Below, piece after piece: positions 7,123-16,439 of a stretch of DNA of 44,884 nucleotides. How positions within the stretch are numbered: the first letter of the stretch is position 1; each line of letters opens with the position of its first letter. Location of the stretch: assembly GCA_013334925.1 (NCBI GenBank), contig JAAXWP010000016.1, positions 1,493 through 46,376 of the forward strand, written 5' to 3'. The translations under genes and the position numbers were made by a program. The notes beneath the pieces are model-generated. The model saw nothing but the letters and a program-made list of their open reading frames with translations, did no database searches and had not been told where the DNA came from. The stretch comes from Chlorobiaceae bacterium. Lineage in GTDB: Bacteria; Bacteroidota; Chlorobiia; Chlorobiales; Chlorobiaceae.

Positions 7123-8505
7123 TCAGCCGAGTTTCGCTGCGAAATTGAGCACTTTTTCCACTTTTTCGCGATCGTTTGCTTCACAGTAGAGTCTCAGGAC
7201 CGGTTCGGTACCTGAAGGCCTGATGAGCAGCCAGCCGCCCTCGAAGTGGTATTTGAAGCCATCCAGGTCGCTGAAACCCGTAACAGGATACCCCGCGATC
7301 GAGGAGAGCTTGCCTCCGGCGGCAGCGGCAATGATCGCCTGCTTTTTTTCATCGGCGACGTGGAGGTCGTGGCGGTTGTAGCAGAAGAACCCATACTCGT
7401 CGTAGAGTTCTTCGACCAGCCCGGAAAGGGTTTTATGTTTTTTCGCCATGATTTCCAGCATGAGCAGACCGATGTAGACACCGTCGCGCTCGGGCAGGAA
7501 CGAGGTGATACCGATGCCACCGGACTCTTCACCACCGATGAGGATGTCGTTCGTGGTCATCAGCCTGCTGACGTGCTTGAAACCGACGGGTAGCAGATGC
7601 ATCCTGAGGTTGTGCCTGGCGCAGATCCTGTCGATGATGTCGGTAAGGGCAAACGTTTTGGCGACTTCACCCGTCTGGCCTTTCTCTTCGACGAGGTATT
7701 TCAGGATAATGGCGAACAGCTTGTGCGAATCGACGAACTCTCCATGCTCATCGAGCATACCGACGCGATCGGCGTCACCGTCGTTGATGATACCGACGTC
7801 AGTCTTCACTTCGTTGAAGAAGTCCACGAAATCGCCGATATACTGCGGAATGGGTTCTGGATTGATGCCATCGAAGCCGGGGTTGACCGAACAGTGGTAG
7901 CAGTTGACCATGGATTCGTCCAGGAGACGTGTGATGATATCCTGGCCTGCTCCATACATGGCGTTATGAGCTATTTTCATCTGGGATTCGCGGATCAGAC
8001 CCAGATCGAGTTTCGATTTGAGGTAGTCGACATAATGGGTTTTGATATCGACCATGGTGATGAGTCCCGGTTCCGGTTTGAGCGGTTCGTCAGGATTGAC
8101 CGTAAGCAGGTTTTTTTCGATCTCGTCGATCACTTCCGGGTGCGCCGGGCCGCCATATTCGGCTTTGACCTTGAATCCATTGTAGACCGGCGGGTTGTGG
8201 GATGCGGTGATCATGACGCCGCCGGCAAGTTTCTGGTCTCTGGTATATAAGGAGACGGCCGGAGTGGAGACGAACTCACCGGAAAGAAAGACCTTGAGGC
8301 CCATCGATGACAGAATTTCAGCTGAAAACCTGGCGAACTCCCTGGACATGAACCGGGTGTCGTATCCGACGCAGACCCCGTTGTTTCTGTTGGGATGCGA
8401 AAGGAAGTACTTTCCCGTGGCGAGTGCCGCCAGTTTCAGGTTGTCATACGTATAGTCCCTGGCTATAACCGCCCTCCATCCGTCAGTGCCAAATTTAACT
8501 TGCAT
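7123..8505 (-). CDS. Phosphoglucomutase/phosphomannomutase, alpha-D-phosphohexomutase family
   Basis: A 460-residue protein with all four signature elements of the phosphohexomutase family: the phosphoserine loop TASHNP (Ser102), the metal loop NDGDADRVG, the sugar-binding loop GGEESGGIG and the phosphate-binding loop RPSGTEPVLRLY. The enzyme interconverts hexose 1- and 6-phosphates, linking glycolytic sugars with nucleotide-sugar and glycogen synthesis. Whether glucose, mannose or glucosamine phosphate is preferred cannot be decided here. It would supply glucose 1-phosphate for RmlA or mannose 1-phosphate for ManC, both encoded at 38.8-44.1 kb. It is divergent from lpxB, with about 100 AT-rich bases between them. 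Confidence 0.93.
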   Translation of the reverse strand: MQVKFGTDGWRAVIARDYTYDNLKLAALATGKYFLSHPNRNNGVCVGYDTRFMSREFARFSAEILSSMGLKVFLSGEFVSTPAVSLYTRDQKLAGGVMITASHNPPVYNGFKVKAEYGGPAHPEVIDEIEKNLLTVNPDEPLKPEPGLITMVDIKTHYVDYLKSKLDLGLIRESQMKIAHNAMYGAGQDIITRLLDESMVNCYHCSVNPGFDGINPEPIPQYIGDFVDFFNEVKTDVGIINDGDADRVGMLDEHGEFVDSHKLFAIILKYLVEEKGQTGEVAKTFALTDIIDRICARHNLRMHLLPVGFKHVSRLMTTNDILIGGEESGGIGITSFLPERDGVYIGLLMLEIMAKKHKTLSGLVEELYDEYGFFCYNRHDLHVADEKKQAIIAAAAGGKLSSIAGYPVTGFSDLDGFKYHFEGGWLLIRPSGTEPVLRLYCEANDREKVEKVLNFAAKLG

Positions 8506-8609
8506 TCTGTTGTATATTTAATATAATGGTGATGAAAAAAGGGGACCAACGCCATACTATACGCTTCTGCAAATGCCGGAGCAGTACCTAAAATACAGTT
8601 TCCTGCCTG

Positions 8610-9776
8610 ATGATGCAATTACCGTCAACGAAGCCATCAAGGTCTGTTTTCGTTCTGGCCGGAGAGGTTTCGGGTGATCTCCATGCTGCCGGGGTTATTC
8701 GTACACTTCTCGACGCCCGACCTGAAGTCAGGGTGTTCGGGGTTGGTGGTCGCAAGCTTCAGGAGCTTGGAGCCGAGCTGCTCTATACGACCGACCAGAT
8801 GAGTATCATGGGGTTTGTCGAAGTGCTTCGTCATGCGCTGTTTCTGAGGAAGGTGATTGCTGACCTGAAGCGTGCCATCGTCCGTGAAAAACCTGCGGTT
8901 GCCCTTCTGATCGATTATCCCGGCATGAATCTGCATCTGGCTTCGTTTCTGCAGAGGCAGGGCATTCCGGTCATCTACTACATATCTCCCCAGGTGTGGG
9001 CATGGAAAGAGCGGCGAGTCGAAAAAATTCGTGCCTTTGTCGATCGCCTGCTGGTGATCTTTGATTTCGAAGTCGGATTTTACCGTAACCACGGTATCGA
9101 CGCCGAGTTTGTCGGTAATCCTGTCGTGGAGGAGCTTGCCGATCTGCGGTTTCCTTCCCGTGAACAGTTTCTGAAAGATGCCGGTATCGATCCATCGAAG
9201 AGAGTGGTGGGACTTCTGCCCGGAAGCAGGAAACAGGAGATCGAAAAAATATTCCCGGAAATGCTCGGTGCGGCACGCCGTCTCCAGGAAACGGGTAACG
9301 TAGCATTCCTGCTCGGCAAGGCGCCGCATATCGACTGGTCTCTGTATGAACAACTCATAAAGGAGTCTGGCGTCAACCCGGTAGTGCGGCCGGCTTACGA
9401 GGTGATGCATTTCAGCGACCTGGTACTGGTGACGTCGGGAACGGCGACCCTCGAGTCTCTCTGTTTCGGAGTCCCCATGATTGTGCTGTACAGGACCGGT
9501 CAGCTCAATTATATGATCGGTAAGCGACTGGTCAGACTCAACAACATCGCCCTGGCCAATATTGTCGCCAAAGGCCTGTATGCCAGGGATCAGCTGGTGC
9601 CGGAGCTGATACAGGAGCGAGCTAATGCCGAGGAGATCAGCCGGATGGCATCGAAAATTCTGGAAGACGACGCCCTGGCATCGTCCATGCGCAAGGGACT
9701 TCAGGAAGCCCGCTCCCGCCTTTCAGCGGATTCTCCGTCACAGCATGTGGCAAAAGTCATCCTGGAGTTCCTGTAA
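8610..9776 (+). CDS. lpxB: Lipid-A-disaccharide synthase
   Basis: A 388-residue protein with the LpxB hallmarks: GEVSGDLHA near residue 18, YYISPQVWAWKERRV, GNPVVEEL, GLLPGSRKQEI and the C-terminal SGTATLE segment. It belongs to glycosyltransferase family 19 and joins UDP-2,3-diacylglucosamine to lipid X to form the tetraacyldisaccharide of lipid A at the inner membrane. Two ATG codons in tandem (8610 and 8613) leave the exact start ambiguous by one residue. The next gene follows after 39 bases and is probably co-transcribed. Confidence 0.95.
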   Translation: MMQLPSTKPSRSVFVLAGEVSGDLHAAGVIRTLLDARPEVRVFGVGGRKLQELGAELLYTTDQMSIMGFVEVLRHALFLRKVIADLKRAIVREKPAVALLIDYPGMNLHLASFLQRQGIPVIYYISPQVWAWKERRVEKIRAFVDRLLVIFDFEVGFYRNHGIDAEFVGNPVVEELADLRFPSREQFLKDAGIDPSKRVVGLLPGSRKQEIEKIFPEMLGAARRLQETGNVAFLLGKAPHIDWSLYEQLIKESGVNPVVRPAYEVMHFSDLVLVTSGTATLESLCFGVPMIVLYRTGQLNYMIGKRLVRLNNIALANIVAKGLYARDQLVPELIQERANAEEISRMASKILEDDALASSMRKGLQEARSRLSADSPSQHVAKVILEFL

Positions 9777-9815
9777 CTTCTTTGTCCCTCAAACCCCAAA
9801 AAAACCCCTGCCAAC

Positions 9816-10103
9816 ATGACGACATTCATCGACACGCTGCTTGGAAATGCGGCGGTTCTGACTATCGCCGTTATTCTTTCGATTCTGATTATTTTCGCTT
9901 CGGCAAAACGACTGATTCGTCTGCTGCTGCTCCTTGTGGCGGTCGCTGTTTTGTATGCGACCTGGCTGACCTGGCGCGGTGACAATGTCGGTGACATGGT
10001 CGACAAGGCGAAACAAACCGCAAAGGATGCAGGACAGAAGGGGAAAAGCGCGGTCAAGACGCTCGACCGTCTCATGCAGACTGACGAAGAGCGCAAACCG
10101 TAA
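9816..10103 (+). CDS. Small two-helix membrane protein of unknown function
   Basis: A 95-residue protein with two adjacent hydrophobic segments (about residues 10-28 and 34-51) separated by a basic turn (SAKRLIR), then a lysine-rich amphipathic helix (about 60-90, KAKQTAKDAGQKGKSAVKT). The tail resembles YtxH/apolipoprotein-like helices that lie along membranes. I recognise no family. It follows lpxB by 39 bases and may be co-expressed with it, so a role at the inner membrane is plausible but unproven. Confidence 0.75.
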   Translation: MTTFIDTLLGNAAVLTIAVILSILIIFASAKRLIRLLLLLVAVAVLYATWLTWRGDNVGDMVDKAKQTAKDAGQKGKSAVKTLDRLMQTDEERKP

Positions 10104-10135
10104 CAAGAGCCGGTTTATATCTTCATGTCCAGCTC

Positions 10136-10170
10136 GCGGACTGGAGGAGGTCTCATCCCCTCCAGTCCGC
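10136..10170. terminator. Hairpin between convergent genes
   Basis: A perfect 12-bp inverted repeat (10136-10147 with 10159-10170, 11-base loop) lies between the small membrane protein gene and the convergent oxidoreductase gene. There is no T-run on either side, so if it terminates transcription it is not a classic rho-independent site. It begins 32 bases after the forward stop codon. Confidence 0.5.
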
Positions 10171-10175
10171 ACCGA

Positions 10176-12140
10176 TCAGGCTGTACGACCGCTGATTGCA
10201 CCGGTCGGGCAGCTTGCGATCAGTTCCGAAAAGTCTGAGTGTGTCTCTCCTGCGAGCTCGAGCGTGCGGACACAGATTCCGCAATCGACACACTTTTCGC
10301 GTTCAAATCTTACCTCTCCGGTTCCGTTGATGCTGAACTCCGCTTCGACCGGTGATTCCGATTCGGCAGTCAGCCCGAAGGCGGTTGCAAGTTCACGCAG
10401 CCGGCAGGAATCTACTGCGCGGCAGCGGCACTGGAGGCAGCGTCGGGCTTCGTTCATGGCGTCGGCCGGAAGGTATCCGGTGACCGCTTCCGTGAAGCTT
10501 CGGCGTCTTTCATCTGCACGCAGCTCGGGCACGGGCATGCGAGCGGAGGGAACGGCGCGTTCATAGAATGGCGCCGGAGCCTGGTCACGCTCCCCGTAGG
10601 TGGAGTTGAATTTCGGCGTGGCGTTTTCAGCGGGCAGACCGCAGAGGAACCGGTCAATGGCCATGGCAGCACGACGCCCCTGCCCGACGGCACGTACGGC
10701 CAGGTCCGGACCGGTGACGCAGTCACCGCAGGCGAATATTCCGGGGATCTCCGTCTCCAGATTCGTACCGGTTCCGAGGGTCCCGTTCTTTTCGATGCCG
10801 AGACCAGGGAGCGCGGCCGGTGGGAGTTCGACGTATTGCCCGGTTGCTGCGATGACCAGGTCAGCTTTCAGATTGAAATCTGAGCCATCAACAGGCGATG
10901 GGCGACGGCGACCGTCAGGCCCTGGCTCTCCAAGCTGCATGGTCACGGCTTTGACCAGAAGTCCGTCAGTTGTGCTGCAGATCTCCGTCGGAGCGCTGAG
11001 CAGCATCAGCTCGACCCCTTCGGCAATGGCCTCGTCGATTTCGAGCTGGTTTGCAGGCATCTCTTCGCGACTTCTCCGATACATGATCTTCACCTCTTCG
11101 GCGCCGAGCCTCAGTGCGGTCCGGGCGGCGTCAACGGCGGTGTTTCCGCCACCGATAACGATGACCGACCTGCCTGCAGGGGCAGCGGTTCCCGAGGCTG
11201 CGTTTTTCAGGAATTCGATTCCGCTCACCACACCTGGTTCCGTTTCCCCGGGGATGCCCATGGGCGAGGCCATGCTTGCACCCACACTCACCAGGAGTGC
11301 GTCGTGGTCGGCCGAGAGCTCGTTCCAGCCGATGTCGCTGCCGAAACGGGTCGACATCCTGAATTCGGCTCCCATGGCACGGATCGGCATGATGTCCGAT
11401 TCGATGACCGGTTCCGGGAGTCTGAAACGCGGTATGCCGTAACGCATCATGCCACCTGGCTGTTCGTTCGCGTCGATGATGGTCACACCGTGACCCGCGA
11501 CAAGCAGGTAGTAGGCCGCAGTGAGTCCGGCGGGTCCGGCGCCGATGATGGCGACCTTTTTACCGGTGTCCGTCTTCTTTTCCGGAATGAACGGTGTCTC
11601 TCCGGCGGCATCCCTGTCGGCTGCGAATCGTTTCAGGGCGCAGATCGAAACAGGATCGTCAACGCCGTGCCGACGGCAGGCATCTTCACACGGAGCAGGG
11701 CAGACGCGTCCGAGAATGCCGGGAAGCGGAATGGTCTCCCTGATGATCCTGATCGCATCATGGTCTCTCCCGGTGGCGATCGCAGAAACGAATTCGGGAA
11801 TGTCGCATTCGGCAGGGCAGGAGATCTCGCATGGTCCGAGGCAGTCTCCACAATGCTGCGAAATGATCCGTTCGAGGCTCTGACGGCGCATGCTCCGAAG
11901 TTCGGCGTTGTCAGTTTCGACCACCAGCGCTTCGGAGACCCTGGTATTGCAGGCCGGGATGAACCGGTTCCGGCCCTTCAGCTCGACGATGCAGAGCCAG
12001 CAGGAGCCGCGTTCAGGCAATGCTTCGTGGAAGCAGAGTGTCGGGATTTCGATACCGTTCAGGCGGGCAGCCTCGAGGATCGAGAGCTCGGGGTCGACCG
12101 ATATGCTACGGCCGTCGATGGTGAGTGTGACGGGTTTCAT
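10176..12140 (-). CDS. FAD-dependent pyridine nucleotide oxidoreductase with 2Fe-2S and 4Fe-4S domains (GltD-like)
   Basis: A 654-residue multidomain redox protein. Residues 1-75 form a plant-type/NuoG-like 2Fe-2S domain (Cys36, Cys47, Cys50, Cys64). Residues 95-175 are the GltD-like double 4Fe-4S domain (Cys97, 100, 104, 108 and Cys147, 151, 155, 167). Residues 195-490 contain two Rossmann sites (IIGAGPAGLTAA for FAD, VIGGGNTAVDAA for NAD(P)H). The C-terminus has further Cys clusters (CLQCRCR and CVDCGICVR...CPTGAI). Such proteins move electrons between NAD(P)H and ferredoxin-type carriers or a partner enzyme; no glutamate synthase large subunit is present. It starts 54 bases after ispH on the same strand, so it may share its transcript. 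Confidence 0.85.
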   Translation of the reverse strand: MKPVTLTIDGRSISVDPELSILEAARLNGIEIPTLCFHEALPERGSCWLCIVELKGRNRFIPACNTRVSEALVVETDNAELRSMRRQSLERIISQHCGDCLGPCEISCPAECDIPEFVSAIATGRDHDAIRIIRETIPLPGILGRVCPAPCEDACRRHGVDDPVSICALKRFAADRDAAGETPFIPEKKTDTGKKVAIIGAGPAGLTAAYYLLVAGHGVTIIDANEQPGGMMRYGIPRFRLPEPVIESDIMPIRAMGAEFRMSTRFGSDIGWNELSADHDALLVSVGASMASPMGIPGETEPGVVSGIEFLKNAASGTAAPAGRSVIVIGGGNTAVDAARTALRLGAEEVKIMYRRSREEMPANQLEIDEAIAEGVELMLLSAPTEICSTTDGLLVKAVTMQLGEPGPDGRRRPSPVDGSDFNLKADLVIAATGQYVELPPAALPGLGIEKNGTLGTGTNLETEIPGIFACGDCVTGPDLAVRAVGQGRRAAMAIDRFLCGLPAENATPKFNSTYGERDQAPAPFYERAVPSARMPVPELRADERRRSFTEAVTGYLPADAMNEARRCLQCRCRAVDSCRLRELATAFGLTAESESPVEAEFSINGTGEVRFEREKCVDCGICVRTLELAGETHSDFSELIASCPTGAISGRTA

Positions 12141-12194
12141 GGTCAGGTGTTATATCATGGATACCGCAGATCTCCATATTCCGGGAGTTTCGGT

Positions 12195-13178
12195 TCACGG
12201 AGTCGCTGTGGCGTCGTTACCGTACTTTTCCTCGATGTGTCGGGCCACTTTTTCGAGCAGCCACATCGGCGTCGATGTCGCTCCGCAGATACCGACACTA
12301 CCTGCGTGCTTTCCGTCTGTCATGGTGAACCAGGCCGGATCGATATCTTCGACGTCTTCGATGAAATAGCTGTGCGGATTGGCATCACGGCATATACCGT
12401 AGAGGACCTGCCCGTTCGAGCTTTTTTTGCCGGCGACGAACACGATACAGTCGTTTGCCAGAGAGAAGTCACGGAGTTTGTCGTTACGGCTCGACACCTG
12501 ACGGCAGATGGTATCCTTGAAGACCAGCTGGGGCATCGGGCTGATTCCGGTCATGTCAGCGGTGATATCGACGTCGCGGACAGCCAGCCAGGATTTCGGT
12601 TCCGTGCCGGTATGTGTCGCGAACAGTTTTTCGAGATTGGCTTTCAGTTCATAGAAGCCGGGCACGTCCATGGTGGTCTGCGAGATCAGGGCGGTCTTCC
12701 GGTCGAGATCGAGCGCAGCGGTCTCTGCCGGATCGGAGAGGTCGGCATGCTTGATGATGACGCCCTTGTTGTCGCACTGTCCGTTGATACCGATCACCTC
12801 CGGATGGGTGTGCTTGCCGTAGATGACGACCTGATAGCCGAGTTCGTGGAGCAGGCGGGCCGTCCTCTGGAGTTTGGAGACGACGGGGCAGGTGGTGTCG
12901 GTGATCGACAGATTGTTGTTGCGGGCCGTCTCATAGGTCGACGGTGGCTCGCCATGGGCCCTGACCAGTACACTCGTGTTGTAGAGCCCGGAAAAGGTTT
13001 TTTCGTCTATGGTGATCAGGCCGAGCGCCTCGAGCCTGCGGACTTCGACTTCGTTGTGCACGACATCTCCAAGCGAATAGAGGCTGCCGGATTCCCGGAG
13101 TTTCTCTTCAGCTACGTGGATCGTGCCCTGCACGCCGATGCAGAATCCGGATGATGTACGGTCAAGGTTTACTTTCAC
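12195..13178 (-). CDS. ispH: 4-hydroxy-3-methylbut-2-enyl diphosphate reductase
   Basis: A 327-residue IspH/LytB protein. The three cluster ligands are Cys13 (SGFCIGV), Cys97 (DTTCPVV) and Cys225 ([13 protein letters not shown]); substrate residues His41, His75, His125 and Glu127 (GKHTHPEV) are present. It catalyses the last step of the MEP pathway, giving IPP and DMAPP for carotenoids, bacteriochlorophyll tails and quinones, and needs two electrons from a ferredoxin-type donor. The start is GTG at 13178 with a GAAAGG sequence just upstream. The downstream oxidoreductase gene, rich in Fe-S centres, is a candidate electron source (inference). Confidence 0.96.
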   Translation of the reverse strand: MKVNLDRTSSGFCIGVQGTIHVAEEKLRESGSLYSLGDVVHNEVEVRRLEALGLITIDEKTFSGLYNTSVLVRAHGEPPSTYETARNNNLSITDTTCPVVSKLQRTARLLHELGYQVVIYGKHTHPEVIGINGQCDNKGVIIKHADLSDPAETAALDLDRKTALISQTTMDVPGFYELKANLEKLFATHTGTEPKSWLAVRDVDITADMTGISPMPQLVFKDTICRQVSSRNDKLRDFSLANDCIVFVAGKKSSNGQVLYGICRDANPHSYFIEDVEDIDPAWFTMTDGKHAGSVGICGATSTPMWLLEKVARHIEEKYGNDATATP

Positions 13179-13496
13179 GGTTGCCTTTCGGTCACTGAGC
13201 GGGAGTGGTTCCCGGCGATTGTCGGATTGCGGTGGGAAAGATAAGAAGAGAATGATGAATTATGAATTATGAGTGCCGAATTATGCATAATGAAAAGTAC
13301 CAGAGTGCCGGAATATGAGTGAAGCACGAAATACCAGCAGCATAACCAACTCATCCCTCACTGCCTTTATCACTCCTCACTCAGCGTTCATCCTTCATCC
13401 TTCAGCACTCAGCACTCATCATTCATCCTTCATACTTCCTCACTCAGCACTCATCCTTCATCATTCAGCACTCATCATTCATCCTTCAGCATTCTC
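13179..13496. repeat. Degenerate 7-bp repeat region with inverted halves
   Basis: This 318-base gap between ispH and murI contains no gene. The left part (13250-13292) carries heptads of the type ATGAATT/ATGAGTG. The right part (about 13350-13495) carries the complementary-strand form, many copies of CATTCAT, CCTTCAT, CACTCAT and CACTCAG in tandem, ending one base before the murI stop codon. The two halves are therefore inverted relative to each other. Similar heptads occur after manC (44139-44208). An open forward frame crosses it but is Ser/His-rich low complexity and is not accepted as a gene. Confidence 0.85.
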
Positions 13497-14318
13497 TTAC
13501 ACCCCTACCAGCTCGACGTCGGGAAGCTCCGTTCCCATGAAGAGGCGGTAGAGTTCGCTGAACTTCTGGGGAAGGTCGCTGACCATCAGGTGCGGCATCG
13601 GTTGTGCCGATCCTCCGTTCAGCATGGTCTGACTGCCAAGCAGCTGCCTTGCTTTTCCGGCGACTGCTTCAGCCGAATCGATGATGGTGATCTCCGGACC
13701 GGTGATTCGTTCGATCATGCGGCGAAGGATCGGGTAGTGGGTACAGCCGAGCACGAGGGTGTCGATGCCTTTACCCACCAGCTCCGACAGGTATTCCTCC
13801 GCCACCAGCCTGGTGGCGGCGTGATCGATGAAGCCCTCTTCGGCCAGAGGCACGAACAGGGGGCATGCTTTCGAAACGACCTCGAGCGCGTCATTTTCCT
13901 CGCGGATGGCGCAGGCGTAAGCGTTCGAGCCGATGGTTGCCTGGGTGCCGATGACACCGATCTTTCCCGAGCGGGTCTTTTGCGCGGCGAGCTCCGCACC
14001 TGCCTTGAGCACACCGATCACCGGGATGTTCCCGGCTGTCTGTTCGACGACGTCGAGAGCCAGCGCCGAGACGGTGTTGCAGGCGACGATGATCATTTTC
14101 GGCTGGTGCTTCATGAGGATCTCGGTGTCCTCCCGGGCGTATCTCCGGATAGTGACCTGCGATTTGGGGCCATAGGGCACGCGGGCCGTGTCGCCGAAAT
14201 AGATGATGCGTTCCGAAGGGAGGCCGGCCCGCACCGCTTTGACCACGGTCAGGCCGCCGATGCCCGAGTCGAAAATACCGATCGGGCTGTCAGGAGAGAT
14301 CTTGTACTGCTTTGGCAT
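13497..14318 (-). CDS. murI: Glutamate racemase
   Basis: A 273-residue protein with both catalytic cysteines of cofactor-independent racemases: Cys80 (VACNTVSA) and Cys192 (LGCTHYPIL). The N-terminal [12 protein letters not shown] (Asp17) and [11 protein letters not shown] motifs are also present. It makes D-glutamate for peptidoglycan in the cytoplasm. The C-terminus abuts the degenerate heptad repeats at 13495, so the last residues may have been altered by repeat growth. The start is ATG 14318, which leaves a short leader before the DSG motif. Confidence 0.96.
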   Translation of the reverse strand: MPKQYKISPDSPIGIFDSGIGGLTVVKAVRAGLPSERIIYFGDTARVPYGPKSQVTIRRYAREDTEILMKHQPKMIIVACNTVSALALDVVEQTAGNIPVIGVLKAGAELAAQKTRSGKIGVIGTQATIGSNAYACAIREENDALEVVSKACPLFVPLAEEGFIDHAATRLVAEEYLSELVGKGIDTLVLGCTHYPILRRMIERITGPEITIIDSAEAVAGKARQLLGSQTMLNGGSAQPMPHLMVSDLPQKFSELYRLFMGTELPDVELVGV

Positions 14319-14377
14319 AAGGTCAATTGCTTGCTCCGGAAGTACGAGGTTCCGGATGAAGTTCTTCCTCTCTTTCC

Positions 14378-14416
14378 ATGGGACCCATAGGACTTACAGG
14401 ACCCATAAGACCCATT
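14378..14416. repeat. Short GACCCAT-type tandem array
   Basis: About four degenerate 9-10 base units (GGGACCCATA, GGACTTACA, GGACCCATA, AGACCCATT) lie between ychF and murI. A similar array is near the window end (44697-44731). Confidence 0.7.
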
Positions 14417-14430
14417 CTTCAGGCTTTTGC

Positions 14431-15522
14431 TCAGACATTGAAACGGAAAGTTATCACATCCCCGTCTTTCACGATATACTCCTTGCCTTCGGAGCGCATC
14501 TTGCCGGCCTCCTTCACCTTCTGCTCCGAGCCCAGGGTGATCAGGTCCTCATAGGCCATGACCTCTGCCCTGATGAAACCCTTCTCGAAATCGGAGTGGA
14601 TGGCGGCGGCGGCTTCGGGTGCGGCTGCGCCCTTGCGGATGGTCCATGCATGGACCTCCTTGACACCGGCTGTGAAGTAGTTGTGGAGGCCGAGGAGGTC
14701 GTAGGCTGCCATGATCAGGCGGTCCAGGCCCGACATCTCGAGTCCGAGGCTCTCCAGGAAGTCCGGGCGCTCCTCTTCGGGGAGTTCGGCGATTTCTGCT
14801 TCGGCTTTCGCGCTGATGATCAGCATTTTCGAGCCGTTCTCCGCAGCGATCTTCTCCACGGTCGCGGTATGCTCGTTACCGCCGGGCAGGTCGGTTTCGG
14901 CCACGTTGGCGGCAAACAGCACCGGCTTTGCCGTGATGAGGAAAAACTGTTTTGCCACTTCACGCTCCTCGTCGGTATCGAGGATGCGACGGACCGGGAC
15001 ACCCTCGCCGAGGCCCGCCACGATCTTTTCGCCAACGTCGACCAGCTGCTGCTGATCCTTGTCCTTGCGGGCACCCCTGCGGAGCTTGTCCATGCGCTTC
15101 TCCATACTGTCGAGGTCGGCCAGCATCAGTTCGGTCTCGATGGTGGCGATGTCGCCAGCAGGATCGATCTTTCCCTCGACATGGATGATGTTGGGATCCT
15201 CGAAACAGCGCACGACGTGGATGATCGCATCGACCTCGCGAATGTGCGAAAGGAACTGGTTGCCGAGTCCTTCGCCTTTGCTCGCGCCCCTTACCAGGCC
15301 CGCGATGTCGACGATTTCGAGGACGGCCGGAACGATGACCGGGGTTTTGACCACGCGGGCAAGTTCGTTGAGCCTCGGATCGGGGACGAGAACGGTGCCG
15401 ACGTTCGGTTCGATGGTGCAGAACGGGTAGTTGGCAGCCTCGGCCTGCTTGGCCGTGATGGCATTGAACAGCGTCGATTTGCCAACGTTGGGCAGACCGA
15501 CAATGCCGCAGCGAAGTGACAT
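14431..15522 (-). CDS. ychF: Redox/ribosome-associated ATPase YchF (OBG-type)
   Basis: A 363-residue protein typical of YchF/Ola1. The P-loop GLPNVGKST is at residues 9-17, followed by the switch segment [12 protein letters not shown] and [18 protein letters not shown] coiled-coil insertion lies in the middle, and a C-terminal TGS domain (about 280-363) ends in DGDVITFRF. YchF binds ribosomes and prefers ATP over GTP; in E. coli it is a negative regulator of the oxidative stress response. The gene is divergent from cmk. An inverted repeat (15530-15572) starts eight bases before the start codon and could fold in the mRNA leader. Confidence 0.96.
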   Translation of the reverse strand: MSLRCGIVGLPNVGKSTLFNAITAKQAEAANYPFCTIEPNVGTVLVPDPRLNELARVVKTPVIVPAVLEIVDIAGLVRGASKGEGLGNQFLSHIREVDAIIHVVRCFEDPNIIHVEGKIDPAGDIATIETELMLADLDSMEKRMDKLRRGARKDKDQQQLVDVGEKIVAGLGEGVPVRRILDTDEEREVAKQFFLITAKPVLFAANVAETDLPGGNEHTATVEKIAAENGSKMLIISAKAEAEIAELPEEERPDFLESLGLEMSGLDRLIMAAYDLLGLHNYFTAGVKEVHAWTIRKGAAAPEAAAAIHSDFEKGFIRAEVMAYEDLITLGSEQKVKEAGKMRSEGKEYIVKDGDVITFRFNV

Positions 15523-15529
15523 GGATGAG

Positions 15530-15572
15530 CGGATTGGTTGAGAAAAATGCGTTTTAACATGTAACCAATCCG
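15530..15572. promoter_or_regulatory. Inverted repeat in the ychF/cmk divergent intergenic region
   Basis: CGGATTGGTT (15530-15539) and its exact complement AACCAATCCG (15563-15572) are separated by 23 bases. It could be an operator shared by the two genes or an mRNA hairpin ahead of ychF. Confidence 0.4.
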
Positions 15573-15573
15573 T

Positions 15574-15602
15574 TTGGAAAAAGCAAATATATTTTTTAAA
15601 AT
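15574..15602 (+). promoter_or_regulatory. Candidate sigma-70 promoter for cmk-rpsA
   Basis: TTGGAA (15574-15579), 17 bases, then TAAAAT (15597-15602). Transcription would begin about 15609, some 15 bases before the GTG start of cmk. Confidence 0.5.
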
Positions 15603-15623
15603 GACAGGCTAAAGTAAAATGCC

Positions 15624-16322
15624 GTGGAGAATCGTATCGGAAAGCGCCCCATCATCATCGCCATAGACGGTCCGGCCGCGTCGGGCAAAAGCACGACAGC
15701 CAGGATCCTTGCCGGGAAGCTCGGCTATACCTACATCGATACCGGGGCCATGTACCGCTCCGTCACCCTGAAGGTGCTGCGTTCGGGTCTGCTTGACGCT
15801 CTCCGGGAGGATACCGGACGGGTGTCAGCACTGCTGGATGGATTGCAGATCGAATTCCGGGGTGACCGGGTGTTCCTCGATGGCGAGGATGTCTCCGCTG
15901 CCATCAGGGAGAATACGGTGAGCCGTGAAGTGAGCTTCGTCAGCTCGCTCAAGCCGGTCAGGGACAGGTTGCTCGTGCTGCAGCAGAAAATGGGTGCGGC
16001 GCGAGGCGTTGTGATGGATGGCCGTGACATCGGTACGGTGGTTTTCCCGGAAGCGGAACTCAAGATTTTCCTGGTGGCCGATCCCCGTGAACGGGCGAAA
16101 CGGCGTCATGCAGAACTGTCGCTGAAAGGCGGCAATTCCGCGGTACCGACAGTCGAAGAGCTCGAGGAGGAGATCCGTCAGCGCGATCGCGACGACGAAC
16201 AGAGGACCCATGCACCGCTGAAGCGGCATCCCGATGCCGTGGTGGTCGACACTTCGTGTCTGACTATCGACCAGCAGGTGGCCAGGGTTTACGATCTGGC
16301 TGCGAAGATTCTGGAAGGGTAA
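15624..16322 (+). CDS. cmk: Cytidylate kinase
   Basis: A 232-residue P-loop kinase ([11 protein letters not shown], residues 14-24) with the conserved [11 protein letters not shown] and [17 protein letters not shown] motifs and the lid segment [15 protein letters not shown], all typical of bacterial Cmk. It phosphorylates CMP and dCMP. The start is GTG 15624: the ATG at 15619 is out of frame and the first in-frame ATG falls after the P-loop. No clear ribosome-binding site is seen. rpsA follows after 117 bases on the same strand, an arrangement also known from E. coli. Confidence 0.95.
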   Translation: MENRIGKRPIIIAIDGPAASGKSTTARILAGKLGYTYIDTGAMYRSVTLKVLRSGLLDALREDTGRVSALLDGLQIEFRGDRVFLDGEDVSAAIRENTVSREVSFVSSLKPVRDRLLVLQQKMGAARGVVMDGRDIGTVVFPEAELKIFLVADPRERAKRRHAELSLKGGNSAVPTVEELEEEIRQRDRDDEQRTHAPLKRHPDAVVVDTSCLTIDQQVARVYDLAAKILEG

Positions 16323-16439
16323 AGTCATCCGGGCCTTTCCACCCCTGTTTTATACCGGATGCATCTTATAAACACTAAAACCGCCAGCTGAAATCTCTCG
16401 CGGCTGTCGGCAAATCACCAGAGAGGAAGGAAAACATTA

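Noticed and set aside
11304-13154. Forward open frame of 616 codons opposite ispH and the oxidoreductase
   Set aside because: It spans two well-supported reverse genes; the translation has no recognisable motif.
13250-13495. CRISPR array
   Set aside because: The units are 7 bases long, degenerate and contiguous with no spacers; there are no cas genes in the window.
14203-15519. Forward open frame of 438 codons opposite ychF
   Set aside because: Antisense shadow; ychF has all its motifs.
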